Below are positions 9,035-18,937 of a DNA stretch of 64,000 nt, one piece after another; the stretch's first letter is position 1, and each line of letters opens with the position of its first letter. The notes below the pieces were generated by a model. That model had not been told where the DNA came from and did no database searches. It saw nothing but the letters and a program-made list of their open reading frames with translations. Where the stretch lies: NCBI GenBank assembly GCA_024742305.1, contig JANSYQ010000003.1, positions 62,001-126,000 on the forward strand. The letters run 5' to 3'. This stretch comes from a bacterium. Its GTDB lineage: Bacteria; Bacteroidota; Bacteroidia; Flavobacteriales_D; Crocinitomicaceae. Both the position numbers and the translations under genes were made by a program.

Positions 9035-10019
9035 TCAACGTTTTCCATATCAAATCCTTCAAGGCGTCTATGCCTGAATTTGTTACGGAAGATATGAAAA
9101 TGTGAGGAACATCTTTTGGCAGCGATGGTTTGATTTCCTCTTTGAGTTCATCATCCAACATGTCACTTTTGGTAATCGCTAGAATTATGTCCTTGTGAAT
9201 CAACTCAGGATTGTACAAACGTAATTCTCGGTACAAAATAGCATATTCCTGAGCGATATCATCCGAGTCTGCCGGAACCATGAACAACAACAAAGAGTTC
9301 CGTTCAATATGTCGTAAAAAACGAAGCCCTAGACCTTTTCCTTGATGCGCATCCTCAATAATTCCGGGGATATCAGCCATTACAAAAGAACGATGGTCAC
9401 GATAACTCACGATCCCCAAATTGGGGCGCAAAGTCGTAAACGGATAATCTGCAATTTCCGGTTTGGCTGCCGATACAGAAGCAAGCAAGGTGCTTTTCCC
9501 AGCATTCGGAAATCCGACCAATCCAACATCGGCCAAAATTTTAAGTTCTAGGATTTTCCATCCCTCACGACCGTCTTCTCCTGGCTGTGCATATCGAGGC
9601 GTTTGATTCGTTGCCGACTTAAAATTGTTGTTTCCAAGTCCACCACGACCTCCTTTCTCGAGGATCACCTCCTGTCCTTCTTCCGTTACCTCGAACAAGA
9701 TTTCATTCGTCTCGCCATCACGCGCAACGGTCCCCAAGGGAACATCAATAAAAACATCCTGTCCTTGCGAACCCGTTTTTAAGTTTCCGGAACCATGAGC
9801 TCCATGTCCTGCCTTAATATGTTTTTTGAATTTGAGGTGCAACAGGGTCCACAACTGTTTGTTTCCACGCAAGATCACGTGTCCACCACGACCACCATCT
9901 CCTCCATCTGGTCCACCTTTCGGAATGTATTTTTCTCTACGAAAATGCGTAGAACCTCCTCCTCCATTCCCCGATTTGGTATGGATCTTAACATAATCTA
10001 CAAAGTTATCGGAGGCCAT
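9024..10019 (-). CDS. obgE: GTPase Obg
   Basis: 331 residues. The N-terminal glycine-rich Obg fold (residues 1-158) shows [16 protein letters not shown] and [12 protein letters not shown]. The G domain follows with G1 [10 protein letters not shown], switch region [13 protein letters not shown]3 [17 protein letters not shown]4 ITKSD and G5 SSVT. The protein binds ribosomes (50S assembly) and responds to GTP and ppGpp levels in the cytoplasm. It ends soon after the G domain and lacks the optional OCT domain. It sits 9 bp after adk, an arrangement common in Flavobacteriales. Confidence 0.96.
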   Translation of the reverse strand: MASDNFVDYVKIHTKSGNGGGGSTHFRREKYIPKGGPDGGDGGRGGHVILRGNKQLWTLLHLKFKKHIKAGHGAHGSGNLKTGSQGQDVFIDVPLGTVARDGETNEILFEVTEEGQEVILEKGGRGGLGNNNFKSATNQTPRYAQPGEDGREGWKILELKILADVGLVGFPNAGKSTLLASVSAAKPEIADYPFTTLRPNLGIVSYRDHRSFVMADIPGIIEDAHQGKGLGLRFLRHIERNSLLLFMVPADSDDIAQEYAILYRELRLYNPELIHKDIILAITKSDMLDDELKEEIKPSLPKDVPHIFISSVTNSGIDALKDLIWKTLNDD

Positions 10020-10028
10020 CTGTACGAT

Positions 10029-10598
10029 TTATTGCGCATCAATTACATCGAACAAACGCTGCGTGATTGTATCAATAGAACCCACACCGTCAATCTCGTG
10101 TAATTTCCCCTGCGCCTTATAGAAATCAGCAACGGGAGCCGTAGAATTGTTGTAAGTATTGATTCGGTTTTGAATAATTTCAGGATCTGCGTCGTCTTTA
10201 CGTCCGGAGACTTCTGCACGAGCAATCAAACGTGATTTCAACTCTTCTTCTGGAACAACTAGTGAGAGCATCATAGATACCGATGTTCCTTTCGCGCTCA
10301 AGAACTTATCCAAAGCCTCAGCTTGAGCCGTTGTTCTCGGAAAGCCGTCGTAAATCACACCTTTCGCATTGGGATGCTTAGAAACTTCTGCTTCCAAAAT
10401 TTCTATGGTCACCTCATCCGGCACCAAATTTCCTTTATCAGAATAGCTTTTCGCCAATTTTCCCAATTCCGATTCAGGATCAAGAGCACGGAAAACATCG
10501 CCGGTAGAAATATGTACCAGTCCGTAGTTTTCTTTTAATCTTTCTGATTGCGTTCCTTTCCCTGCACCTGGAGGGCCAAATAATACGATGTTTAGCAT
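10029..10598 (-). CDS. adk: Adenylate kinase
   Basis: 189 residues. The P-loop GPPGAGKGTQSERL starts at residue 8; the AMP-binding segment STGDVFRA, the strand-loop YDGFPRTTAQAEALD and the short LID segment around RAEVSGRKDDADPEI are present. The LID is of the short type without a zinc-binding Cys set. The enzyme equilibrates ATP, ADP and AMP in the cytoplasm. It lies 11 bp after hpt and 9 bp before obgE, giving a nucleotide-metabolism and ribosome-assembly operon. Confidence 0.96.
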   Translation of the reverse strand: MLNIVLFGPPGAGKGTQSERLKENYGLVHISTGDVFRALDPESELGKLAKSYSDKGNLVPDEVTIEILEAEVSKHPNAKGVIYDGFPRTTAQAEALDKFLSAKGTSVSMMLSLVVPEEELKSRLIARAEVSGRKDDADPEIIQNRINTYNNSTAPVADFYKAQGKLHEIDGVGSIDTITQRLFDVIDAQ

Positions 10599-10609
10599 CT
10601 TCTTTTTTG

Positions 10610-11146
10610 TTAGTTAGCTTCTCTTATTTGATAAATCGCGTCCAAATTCCGCCCCTTCTCATCGTAGTCAAGTCCATAGCCGACTACAAACGCATTGGGA
10701 ATACTGAATCCGACAAATTCCGGTTTCGACTCGCCGGTAAAAGCATCGGGCTTGTAAAGTAACGTACAAACGCTCACTGACGCCGCATCTTTTCCATCCA
10801 ACAATGAAAGAATCTTGTCGATGGTATGCCCGGTGTCCACGATATCCTCGATGATTATCACGTGCTTGTTGCGAATGTCGGTATTCAAGCCGATTAACTC
10901 CTCTACTTTTCCCGTTGTTTTCGTTCCTTGATACGAACTCATTTTAACGAAAGAAATCTCACAGCTCAAATCCACTTGCTTCATCAAATCCGAAGCAAAC
11001 ATAAACGCGCCATTAAGAACCGCTAAGAAAACCACCTCTTTACCTGCATAGGTTTCATTGAGTGTTTTTCCCAACGATTGAATCTTACGATCAATCTCGT
11101 CTCGCGTTATAAATTCTTCGAATGATTTGTCTAAAACCTGAATCAC
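10610..11146 (-). CDS. hpt: Hypoxanthine phosphoribosyltransferase
   Basis: 178 residues from a GTG at 11146 (VIQVLDKSFEEFITRDEID). The frame extends further upstream but that extension crosses the purK start and the promoter region, and family members begin at about this point. The PRPP-binding motif IIIEDIVDTGHTID is intact, with VVFLAVLNGAFMFASDL and FVGFSIPNAFVVGYGLDYDEKGRN supplying the other loops. It salvages hypoxanthine (and guanine) to IMP/GMP. It heads the operon hpt-adk-obgE-PAP2-crcB and is divergent from purK, so salvage and de novo purine genes share one intergenic region. Confidence 0.93.
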   Translation of the reverse strand: MIQVLDKSFEEFITRDEIDRKIQSLGKTLNETYAGKEVVFLAVLNGAFMFASDLMKQVDLSCEISFVKMSSYQGTKTTGKVEELIGLNTDIRNKHVIIIEDIVDTGHTIDKILSLLDGKDAASVSVCTLLYKPDAFTGESKPEFVGFSIPNAFVVGYGLDYDEKGRNLDAIYQIREAN

Positions 11147-11166
11147 AAAAAGCAATTTTGAAACGA

Positions 11167-11174
11167 CAAAGCTA
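11167..11174 (-). promoter_or_regulatory. TAnnTTTG -7 element of the hpt operon
   Basis: TAGCTTTG on the minus strand, 20 bases before the GTG start of hpt. It supports the GTG start rather than the longer frame. Confidence 0.5.
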
Positions 11175-11196
11175 CGATTTTCTTCGGAATAGACCG

Positions 11197-11204
11197 TATC
11201 TTTG
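11197..11204 (+). promoter_or_regulatory. TAnnTTTG -7 element of purK, very close to the start
   Basis: TATCTTTG ends only 4 bases before the purK ATG at 11209. Transcription would begin at or within a few bases of the start codon, predicting a leaderless mRNA. Confidence 0.5.
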
Positions 11205-11208
11205 CGGC

Positions 11209-12351
11209 ATGGATAAGCAGCTAATAGGAGACTCGCACCGACTTGGTATACTGGGAGGTGGACAATTGGGACGAATGTTGATTCAAGAGGCAATCAGTTA
11301 TGATATTCATGTACACATCATGGAAAATCAAGAGGATGCGCCAAGCAGTAAAATTGCCACTTCTTTCACGAAGGGCGACATTACCAATTACGATGACGTC
11401 TTGGCGTTTGGAAAAAACCTTGATGTTCTGACCGTAGAAATTGAAAATGTGAACATCGCTGCTCTTTACGATCTCGAAAAACAAGGGGTAAAAGTATATC
11501 CTCAGCCGCGTGTTTTAGAAATTATCAAAGACAAAGGAATCCAGAAGGAGTTCTACGCAAAAAACAACATTCCCACATCCGATTTCGAACTGTTTCCGGA
11601 AAATCCTGACAAGGAAGAACTGGCTGCTAAAATTCCATTTGTTCACAAATTGAGAACGGGTGGCTACGACGGAAAAGGAGTTCAGATTATTCGAACGCAA
11701 GAAGATTTGGACAAGTGTTTTACCGAGCCAAGCTTAACTGAGGAATTGATTCCTTTTGAAAAGGAACTATCAGTCATTGTTGCGAGAAATGAACGTGGTG
11801 AGACAGCCGTTTATCCAACCGTTGAATGCGAATTCAATGATGCTAACCTAGTGGCATACCTGTTTTCTCCAGCGGATGTATCAAAAGAAACGGAGGAAAA
11901 AGCGACAGAAATTGCCATTGATGTAATCAACAAGTTGGAAATGGTGGGAATACTGGCCGTGGAACTTTTCCTCACCAAAGAAGGGAACATCCTTGTGAAC
12001 GAGGTCGCACCAAGACCTCACAACAGCGGTCACCATACAATTGAATGCAACACCACTTCGCAGTTTGAACAGCACATGCGCTCTGTTTTGAACATGCCAC
12101 TTGGAGCAACACGAATGATTCAAGCCGGAGCCATGCTAAACTTGATCGGTAGCGAAGGTCATACTGGTAAAGCAATCTACAGCGGCATGGATGCTATTCT
12201 TCAATTCCCTGGTGTTCACCCACATATTTACGGCAAAACAACGACAAAACCCTTCCGGAAAATGGGACACATCACCGTTTCTGCACCAACGATTGAAGAG
12301 GCAAAGTCCATCGCAGGAAAAATAAAGGACAAAGTTCGAGTAATCGCCTAA
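11209..12351 (+). CDS. purK: 5-(carboxyamino)imidazole ribonucleotide synthase
   Basis: 380 residues from the ATG at 11209 (MDKQLIGDSHRLGILGGGQLGRM); an in-frame ATG at 11122 would overlap hpt and lie upstream of the promoter element. The N-terminal dinucleotide-like fold shows GILGGGQLGRML; the ATP-grasp core has FVHKLRTGGYDGKGVQ, EELIPFEKELSVIVARN and the metal-binding NEVAPRPHNSGHHTIE. It converts AIR, bicarbonate and ATP to N5-CAIR in de novo purine synthesis. Its partner purE is in this window but 50 kb away at 62.4 kb. Confidence 0.95.
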   Translation: MDKQLIGDSHRLGILGGGQLGRMLIQEAISYDIHVHIMENQEDAPSSKIATSFTKGDITNYDDVLAFGKNLDVLTVEIENVNIAALYDLEKQGVKVYPQPRVLEIIKDKGIQKEFYAKNNIPTSDFELFPENPDKEELAAKIPFVHKLRTGGYDGKGVQIIRTQEDLDKCFTEPSLTEELIPFEKELSVIVARNERGETAVYPTVECEFNDANLVAYLFSPADVSKETEEKATEIAIDVINKLEMVGILAVELFLTKEGNILVNEVAPRPHNSGHHTIECNTTSQFEQHMRSVLNMPLGATRMIQAGAMLNLIGSEGHTGKAIYSGMDAILQFPGVHPHIYGKTTTKPFRKMGHITVSAPTIEEAKSIAGKIKDKVRVIA

Positions 12352-12401
12352 TAATTTCGGCGCTGTTTCGTAGAATTTGATTAATTTTCAGATGCTGCGC
12401 T

Positions 12402-15400
12402 ATGAGAAAACTACGATTTCTACTGACGTTTCTGACTTTTGGCTTTCTGATCCAATCGCAGGCGCAGCTGTACACTTTCCGTAACTTCAATCACCGAGAT
12501 GGACTTCATACCGTTTCCGTAAAATGTACCGATCAATCTGACGACGGCTATATTTGGATTGGAACAGAAGGAACACCTCTCGTTCGTTTTGACGGTAAAG
12601 AATTCGTGGAAATCCGCACGAAAGGACAAGATTTCGATCATCACATTACTGATATTGAGTATTACAACGATACGGTCTTTTTCTCTTCTCAATACAAAGG
12701 CTTCTACGGATACGTTCCAAAGGCGAACAAATATTTCAGCTTCAACTTCGATAGATCTAGTAGCGGAGATGCTTTAGCACTAATCAATGCTGGTCAAAAG
12801 AAATATGGCATCTCTGCGCGTAAAATTTGGAGTCTCGAAAAGAAGGCTTCCAAAGCGATTTTCAGCTTCGAAAGAGACATTGAACTCTACCACTATCAAG
12901 TCGTAAAAGACTGGATTGTCTTGTTTACTTCACATGGAAACTTTGTAGTAAAGGGAAGCAAAGTAGAGCCACTTTACAAGATTTTGGGGATGCCCAAAAG
13001 TGAAGTAAACATCTTCCGTTTTGGGCACGTTCTTCGAAACAAACTGGTGCTTTGTAATGAGACCGGAACCGAATGGTTGGAAATTGGTATTTCATCCAAA
13101 GGAAGCCTCGTAGAGCAGAAACGCTTCTCACAAGACCCAGTGCTTTCAAAGGACGAATTCATAACCGCTTATTATCTAGATGAAGGTGGGCAAAAAGTCA
13201 TAGCGCTGACAAACAAAGGAGACGTATACAAAGTTGTTGAGTGTCAACTTCGCATCGTCCCGCACAACTACACGGGCTCCATTGAAGCTCCTGAAGATGT
13301 GATGATCGATCTTAACGGCGATTATTGGGTGAGCTCGAGTTTGACCGGACTCTACAAAGTTTCGTTAGAACCATTTACCAAAATTCGCTTGCATCCGCTG
13401 TATGAGTCGCCGGAAATCGTTTTTCCATACATGACTCGAAGAAGAGACGTCATAATTGGTCTAAGAAGCGGAACCACGCACATTGGTAATTTCAGCGATA
13501 CAGGCTTTCAGGTTTTTCCATTTGTAACAAACACCGCCGCTTCATTAGGGAATGTTGAGTATTTGGGAACCAACCTTGGTCTCAAATCGCTTCGCCGAAA
13601 CGATGAAGGTCTCCTGGTGGAAGATGTTCTTTTCACCAATGAGAAAATCAACTTTGTTTTTGGTGAACGCGATTATCTTTGGGCGGGTGTAGCAGGCAAA
13701 GGTCTTTTCAAAATACACAAGGATGAAATGGTCCCTAAGCCTGTGAAGCTAAGTTCGGGAGCAACGCCTCAATACTTCTACACAGGACAACTATCAGGAA
13801 ACGGTAAGAATATGTTCTTCGGAACGAACGATGGTATATTCTATGTAGACAAAAAAGGAACTACCCTGCGTCGCTTAGTTTTAAAGGAAGACTTTGGTAG
13901 TTACTCGGGCGTTTCTACGAAAGATGTCTATGGTACCGTTTGGTTTACCCTTGAGAAAGGTATCATCGGAGTAACGAGAAATGGGGAAACGCGCATCATT
14001 CGAGGGTCGGATTACTTTGTCTCTAATTTGTATTACACCCTATCAGCGGATCGCCTAGGAAATCTAATTGTTGGAACGAACCGCGGTGTTCGCATTTTAA
14101 AAGTCGACAAAAACGGCTACGTTATTAGTAATTCTGAGTACGATTCTGATTCAGGGTTTGACGGATACGAAACCCACATGCGCTCCCAGTATCAAAACGA
14201 CAACAGTATTTACATCGGTACGGTGGAGGGATTATTCGTGGTGAATACAGACATCTTGGACCAACTGAAAGTTCCCATCAAACCAGTGATTCACCATTTG
14301 ACGCCTGAAAACATTCAGGATTCTGATGAGTCCAACTCCTTCCGTTTTAAGTTCAATGTCAATAACCCGAAAAGTGGAAAAATTTTCTACCAATATCGTT
14401 TGTTAGGCTCGGGTGATGAAGAATGGAAAAAACTCAGATCTTCAGAATTGAATCTATTCAACCTTAGTTCCGGAAATTATACTTTGGAAGTGCGAGCCAC
14501 GCATGACGGTCGTCACTTCAGTCCGATTGCCCGCGAACAACTTGTTGTCTCAGGAAACTTTTGGAGCTCAGCATGGATTGTCCTGATTGTCATCGGGGTC
14601 ATTGCCTTACTCAATTTCTTATTGGTTCGTTTCAATCGACAGCTAGATCAAGGATCGCTCATTCGAACGCAGGATATGGACGTGCACAGTCGTATGGCGC
14701 CCATGATTATCCTTTTGGGAATTTTCGCCATTGGAGGAACACACATTTTAGCTCCACAAATGAACGATCAACTGGAACTAAACTTGCCTCCACTTTTGGC
14801 AACTATTGGTATTCTCATCGGACTTTTCTTTCTCTCTCGTTCGCTCATTAATTCAGACAAAAAGCACTTGATGAATCGCCTGTTAATCGTGGCAATTTCC
14901 ATCGCGATTCTATTTCAAATGTATGAGTCCTATGTCACACACTTACACCCGTTCCACTTGCTTGGAATTGTCCTCACGTGTCTGATAGTTCCCTTCTTCA
15001 TTCATGGTGTGAAAGGCATGATGATTTTCACTTCGGCTCTAACTGTATGCGCAGTAGTTTTGATGATTTCCGTTGAAAATCCTGTATATCCGAAGCCCTA
15101 TGTTGGAATCGCCTACTCCATTTTAGTCATCTTACTCATTTTTAGCAGCTTTTTACGTGCCAACTCATTGGAGCGTTTACTCTTCATCTCAGGGATTGTG
15201 AATAGAGGAAACCTTCCGGCTATTGCATTCAATTCAAAGGGAAAGATCATTTATGCAAGTGAGAACATCTCGAATTTCTGTGATATCACCCACGATAAAC
15301 TCATTCATCAGGACGTTTCTGCGTTGAATCAATTTGTACCGTACGAAGGTCAATATAAGAACGTCGATGTACTCAAAGACTTCGAAGATGGTAACAACTA

Positions 15401-16676
15401 TATTGTTCCTATGTTGGACTCAAATGGCAAAGTTCGTTGGATAGACTGGCAATACAAAGAGTTTGGCGAAGATACCAAGGTGATGATGGGGCAGGAAATC
15501 TCCGAGAAAATGGAATTGGAGAATACGTACGAATTGCTTGTTCAAAATGCCGAAGATTTTATCTACCGATGTGATACCGACGGAAACTTCATCTTCGTCA
15601 ACAACATTATTTATGATCGTTTGGGATACACAAAAGCAGATTTAATTGGACGCGACTCTGTCTCCATTGTCCCTGATGACTTTCAGGATGAAGTGCGACA
15701 ATTTTACCGCGATCACTTCCTAGAGCGAAAAACCAGCTCTTACAAAGAGTTTCCGATAATGACCAAAGACGAAGAAATTCTTTGGATTGGTCAGCACGTA
15801 ACCACCATTTTTGCTCCGGGCTCCAAAGCATTCATCAATGGATTCATTGCGTTGGCACGGGATATCACCTCCGTACGCCGTCAACAGCAATTAATTCAGG
15901 ATCAAAGAGATGACATTACAGCCAGTATCAACTATGCGAAGCGAATTCAGTTCAATCTGTTGCCGCATGAGCGTTACTTTGCCTCTGGTTTCCGCGAACA
16001 CTTCATTATATACAAGCCAAAAGACATCGTTTCGGGCGATTTCTATTGGATGGAAACCATTGGTGAAACGACCGTTTTTGCACTTGGCGATTGTACTGGA
16101 CACGGTGTGCCGGGAGCCTTCATGACACTATTAGGAATTAACCTTTTGAACAGTATCGTCAAAGAAAACCACGTGCTTGATCCCGGGAAAATTCTAGATG
16201 AACTAGACAAACGTTTGCTTGATATCTTGCCAAGAAACACCAATCAAAACAGTCTGAACGATGGTATGGAAATGACCATCTGCGCCATAAATGAATCCGA
16301 TGACAACATGGCGTATGCCTGTGCAGGTTCGCGCTTCCTCATTTATACAGAAGATACCTTCACCATGTTAAAAGGTGATAACAAACATATTGGCGACAGT
16401 GCTCCGGACGATTTCAAGCTCTACTCCACTCATTACACGCCATTCACGCACAATGATTTGGTGTATCTATTCTCGGATGGATTGCAGGATCAGTTTGGTG
16501 GTACCAACGACAAGAAATTTACCTTCCGACGTGTCCTTCGAATGTTGGAGAAAAACGCTGAACTTCCATTACCTGATCAACGCGTGAATATTGAGGAGAC
16601 CATCAATAAATGGGTAGGAACAAGCGAACAAACAGACGACATCACCCTTATATCCATCAAGAAAAAAATTACCTAA
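12402..16676 (+). CDS. Propeller/7TM/PAS/SpoIIE phosphatase sensor
   Basis: 1424 residues. A signal peptide (about 1-22) leads into a periplasmic propeller of two-component-regulator repeats to about 630; blades include DGYIWIGTEGTPLVRFDG, DYLWAGVAGKGLFKI and NSIYIGTVEGLFVV. A Y_Y_Y-type domain follows at about 640-715 (FYQYRLLGSGDEEWKKL), then about seven membrane helices (725-925), two PAS-like domains (about 935-1040 and 1045-1165; YRCDTDGNFIFVNNIIYDRL) and a SpoIIE/PP2C serine phosphatase (about 1170-1424). Phosphatase metal residues are visible in VSGDFYWME, GDCTGHGVPGAF, SDGLQDQ and QTDDITLIS. There is no histidine kinase domain. It probably senses an extracellular ligand and dephosphorylates an anti-sigma-factor antagonist; the target is not in the window. 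Confidence 0.88.
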   Translation: MRKLRFLLTFLTFGFLIQSQAQLYTFRNFNHRDGLHTVSVKCTDQSDDGYIWIGTEGTPLVRFDGKEFVEIRTKGQDFDHHITDIEYYNDTVFFSSQYKGFYGYVPKANKYFSFNFDRSSSGDALALINAGQKKYGISARKIWSLEKKASKAIFSFERDIELYHYQVVKDWIVLFTSHGNFVVKGSKVEPLYKILGMPKSEVNIFRFGHVLRNKLVLCNETGTEWLEIGISSKGSLVEQKRFSQDPVLSKDEFITAYYLDEGGQKVIALTNKGDVYKVVECQLRIVPHNYTGSIEAPEDVMIDLNGDYWVSSSLTGLYKVSLEPFTKIRLHPLYESPEIVFPYMTRRRDVIIGLRSGTTHIGNFSDTGFQVFPFVTNTAASLGNVEYLGTNLGLKSLRRNDEGLLVEDVLFTNEKINFVFGERDYLWAGVAGKGLFKIHKDEMVPKPVKLSSGATPQYFYTGQLSGNGKNMFFGTNDGIFYVDKKGTTLRRLVLKEDFGSYSGVSTKDVYGTVWFTLEKGIIGVTRNGETRIIRGSDYFVSNLYYTLSADRLGNLIVGTNRGVRILKVDKNGYVISNSEYDSDSGFDGYETHMRSQYQNDNSIYIGTVEGLFVVNTDILDQLKVPIKPVIHHLTPENIQDSDESNSFRFKFNVNNPKSGKIFYQYRLLGSGDEEWKKLRSSELNLFNLSSGNYTLEVRATHDGRHFSPIAREQLVVSGNFWSSAWIVLIVIGVIALLNFLLVRFNRQLDQGSLIRTQDMDVHSRMAPMIILLGIFAIGGTHILAPQMNDQLELNLPPLLATIGILIGLFFLSRSLINSDKKHLMNRLLIVAISIAILFQMYESYVTHLHPFHLLGIVLTCLIVPFFIHGVKGMMIFTSALTVCAVVLMISVENPVYPKPYVGIAYSILVILLIFSSFLRANSLERLLFISGIVNRGNLPAIAFNSKGKIIYASENISNFCDITHDKLIHQDVSALNQFVPYEGQYKNVDVLKDFEDGNNYIVPMLDSNGKVRWIDWQYKEFGEDTKVMMGQEISEKMELENTYELLVQNAEDFIYRCDTDGNFIFVNNIIYDRLGYTKADLIGRDSVSIVPDDFQDEVRQFYRDHFLERKTSSYKEFPIMTKDEEILWIGQHVTTIFAPGSKAFINGFIALARDITSVRRQQQLIQDQRDDITASINYAKRIQFNLLPHERYFASGFREHFIIYKPKDIVSGDFYWMETIGETTVFALGDCTGHGVPGAFMTLLGINLLNSIVKENHVLDPGKILDELDKRLLDILPRNTNQNSLNDGMEMTICAINESDDNMAYACAGSRFLIYTEDTFTMLKGDNKHIGDSAPDDFKLYSTHYTPFTHNDLVYLFSDGLQDQFGGTNDKKFTFRRVLRMLEKNAELPLPDQRVNIEETINKWVGTSEQTDDITLISIKKKIT

Positions 16677-16678
16677 AA

Positions 16679-17098
16679 ATGGCCAGCGAAACTATCCGCA
16701 TTTGCCGAAGAGAAACCTTTAATGCAGCACATCGATTGTATCGACAAGAATGGTCAGACGAAAAAAATTACGCGGTTTTCGGTAAGTGCAGCCACCCCAA
16801 TTACCATGGTCATAACTACGTTATTGAGGTATGGCTCGAAGGTCCAATTGATCCAGTTACGGGCTATCTCATGGATTTAAAAATTCTCAAAGGCATTATT
16901 CAGGAAGAGGTATGCGAGCGCTTTGATCATAGAAACCTCAATTTGGATTGTGAAGCTTTTAAAGAGCGTATTCCAACGGCAGAAAACATTGCTGTGGTTA
17001 GTTGGAATCTCATCAAACCCAAACTTCCAAACCATCTTAAACTGGAGATCGTAATTCAAGAAACCGAAAAAAACAAGGTAGCGTACGCCGGAGGTTAA
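16679..17098 (+). CDS. 6-pyruvoyl-tetrahydropterin / 6-carboxytetrahydropterin synthase
   Basis: 139 residues from the ATG at 16679, just after the stop of the SpoIIE gene; the longer frame upstream is only overlap. Zinc ligands are His in FNAAHRLY and the HGHNY pair; GKCSHPNYHGHNY carries the catalytic Cys. FDHRNLN and PTAENIAV complete the family pattern. QueD-type enzymes make the pterin precursor of queuosine; PTPS-type enzymes make tetrahydropterin. No other queuosine or pterin gene is nearby, so QueD versus PTPS is left open. Confidence 0.88.
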   Translation: MASETIRICRRETFNAAHRLYRQEWSDEKNYAVFGKCSHPNYHGHNYVIEVWLEGPIDPVTGYLMDLKILKGIIQEEVCERFDHRNLNLDCEAFKERIPTAENIAVVSWNLIKPKLPNHLKLEIVIQETEKNKVAYAGG

Positions 17099-17127
17099 TT
17101 CGGCATCAATTTTGCTAACCGACGGAC

Positions 17128-17898
17128 ATGAAATATTCTTACCTTCTCATTGCATTTCTCGCTGTTGCTTGTATGCAAGACAATTCCGAGATTCAAGCGG
17201 AAGAATCTAGACATACTCAAAAAGAACTGTCCGCGGCAGAAAAGTATTACCTAAAACACGTAAATGACTCCCTAGAGAGTTCTTCTATTGGCTCTGTATC
17301 TAACGGTAAATTGGAGAATGCCACCTTAATTCCCTTCAAAGGAGAGAACTATGAGTACTTTGATGTATCGAGCTACACAGGTGGACGGGCCTTCACGCAC
17401 AATAAAGTCGTTGAAATCACACTAAATACGTATCAAGCGCTGCTCGACCAAGGAGTGGATCGTAAATTCAAAGTAATGGAGTTTTCGCGAAAAGAAGGAG
17501 GTAAAATATTTCCACATCGAACACACCAAAATGGTTTGAGCGTTGACTACATGATGCCGCTTCAGAAAGAGGGAAAACCTTATTACGAATACGACAAAAA
17601 AGGTGCGAGCCACTACCTGATGGAGTTCGACAAAGAGGGGCGCTATTTGGAAGATACGGATGTTTCCATCGACTTTAATATGGCAGCCCGACACATCCTA
17701 GAATTGGATAAACAAGCTCGTAAAAATGGCTTGCGTATTCACAAAGTCATTTTTAATACAGACCTAAAAGATGAACTTTACGCATCAGAGTATGGAAAAA
17801 AGCTAAAAACCAGCGGAATTTATATCACTCGTAACCTCACCAAAGTCATCAATGACCTACACGACGACCATTATCATGTAGATTTTTGTAAATTGTAG
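17128..17898 (+). CDS. MepA-like murein endopeptidase lipoprotein (M74-type)
   Basis: 256 residues with a lipoprotein signal ending AVAC. The metal-binding signature of the LAS/MepA fold is visible: HRTHQNGLSVDYMMP near residue 132 (HxxHxxGxxxD) and the C-terminal DDHYHVDFCKL (HxH). Such zinc enzymes cleave D-Ala-meso-DAP cross-links in peptidoglycan. The sequence is otherwise diverged from E. coli MepA, and the lipid anchor would tether it to the outer membrane or periplasmic face. It lies 20 bp before another lipoprotein gene. The peptidase fold is likely; the exact bond cleaved is inferred. Confidence 0.72.
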   Translation: MKYSYLLIAFLAVACMQDNSEIQAEESRHTQKELSAAEKYYLKHVNDSLESSSIGSVSNGKLENATLIPFKGENYEYFDVSSYTGGRAFTHNKVVEITLNTYQALLDQGVDRKFKVMEFSRKEGGKIFPHRTHQNGLSVDYMMPLQKEGKPYYEYDKKGASHYLMEFDKEGRYLEDTDVSIDFNMAARHILELDKQARKNGLRIHKVIFNTDLKDELYASEYGKKLKTSGIYITRNLTKVINDLHDDHYHVDFCKL

Positions 17899-17918
17899 TC
17901 AATCAACGATACTACGCC

Positions 17919-18854
17919 GTGAAACTCTTGTCCTACTTAGTACTGCTATTAGTTGCTTCGACTTCTTGTAAAAGCGACAAAGTAGAGCGCGTTTTCCACT
18001 CTCAAAATGTGATTGTCATTGTTGTAGATGGACCAAGGATGTCGGAAACTTGGGATGAACCCAATCGCCCCAATATTCCGTTTCAGGCGGGCCTGCTTCA
18101 AGAAGGTGTTTTGTTGCAAAATTTCCGAAACGATGGACTGACTTGGACGATGAATGGACACTGTGCCATCACTACTGGCAACTACGTAGACATTGTCAAT
18201 TCAGGAGCAGAATTACCTCATGTTCCTAGCATTTTTCAATTGTACCGAAAGCAGTACAATCTAGACTCCACAGATGTTTGGTTAGTAGCTAGCAAAGGAA
18301 AAATTGAAGCTTTGGCAAATTGTGACGATTCTTTATGGTTCAATAAATTTCTACCCGCTACCAATTGCGGAATTAATGCAGGAGGCGTCGCTTCAGGATA
18401 TCGAGACGACAGCACCACGTTTGAAGTGGTTATGGACGTGCTTGAAACACATCATCCAAAGCTCATGCTGGTAAATTTCAAAGAACCTGATGTTTCCGGA
18501 CACCTTCAAGACTCAACGGGGTACATTCAAGGAATCAGAGATACGGACGCGTACATACAACACATTTGGCAATTCATCCAATCTGACCCCAAGTACAAGG
18601 GCAAAACCACGCTCATTGTTACCAACGATCACGGCAGGCACTTGAATGGCGTTTCGGGCGGTTACGGTGGACATGGCGATGGTTGTGAAGGTTGCCGACA
18701 TATCAGTATGCTTGGTCTTGGCCCCGATTTTAAACAAAACGCAGTTATTAATGATGCGTACAATCAAACCGACCTGACGGCTACGATTGCTGAAATACTT
18801 GGTATCGAAATGCCTCAAGGACAGGGAAAGCCAATCAAAAGAATTTACCGGTAA
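17919..18854 (+). CDS. Alkaline-phosphatase-superfamily lipoprotein
   Basis: 311 residues from a GTG; the signal peptide ends ASTSC. The metal-site pattern of the alkaline phosphatase/sulfatase superfamily is recognisable: VIVIVVDGPRMSETW (first Asp), TMNGHCAITTGNY in the nucleophile region (Thr/Ser candidate), NFKEPDVSGH (Asp and His) and VTNDHGRHLNG (DH pair), with GGHGDGCEGCRH near the end. It would act outside the cytoplasm on a phosphate or sulfate ester or phosphonate. The substrate cannot be assigned. It follows the MepA-like gene by 20 bp and is probably cotranscribed. Confidence 0.75.
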   Translation: MKLLSYLVLLLVASTSCKSDKVERVFHSQNVIVIVVDGPRMSETWDEPNRPNIPFQAGLLQEGVLLQNFRNDGLTWTMNGHCAITTGNYVDIVNSGAELPHVPSIFQLYRKQYNLDSTDVWLVASKGKIEALANCDDSLWFNKFLPATNCGINAGGVASGYRDDSTTFEVVMDVLETHHPKLMLVNFKEPDVSGHLQDSTGYIQGIRDTDAYIQHIWQFIQSDPKYKGKTTLIVTNDHGRHLNGVSGGYGGHGDGCEGCRHISMLGLGPDFKQNAVINDAYNQTDLTATIAEILGIEMPQGQGKPIKRIYR

Positions 18855-18937
18855 AGAGGGCCTAAACCTTAAGAGCAAAGAATAAATAAGTCTTTTGTCT
18901 AGCGTCTTTGAGCGATCAAAGGGAGCGGTCCTTTATC

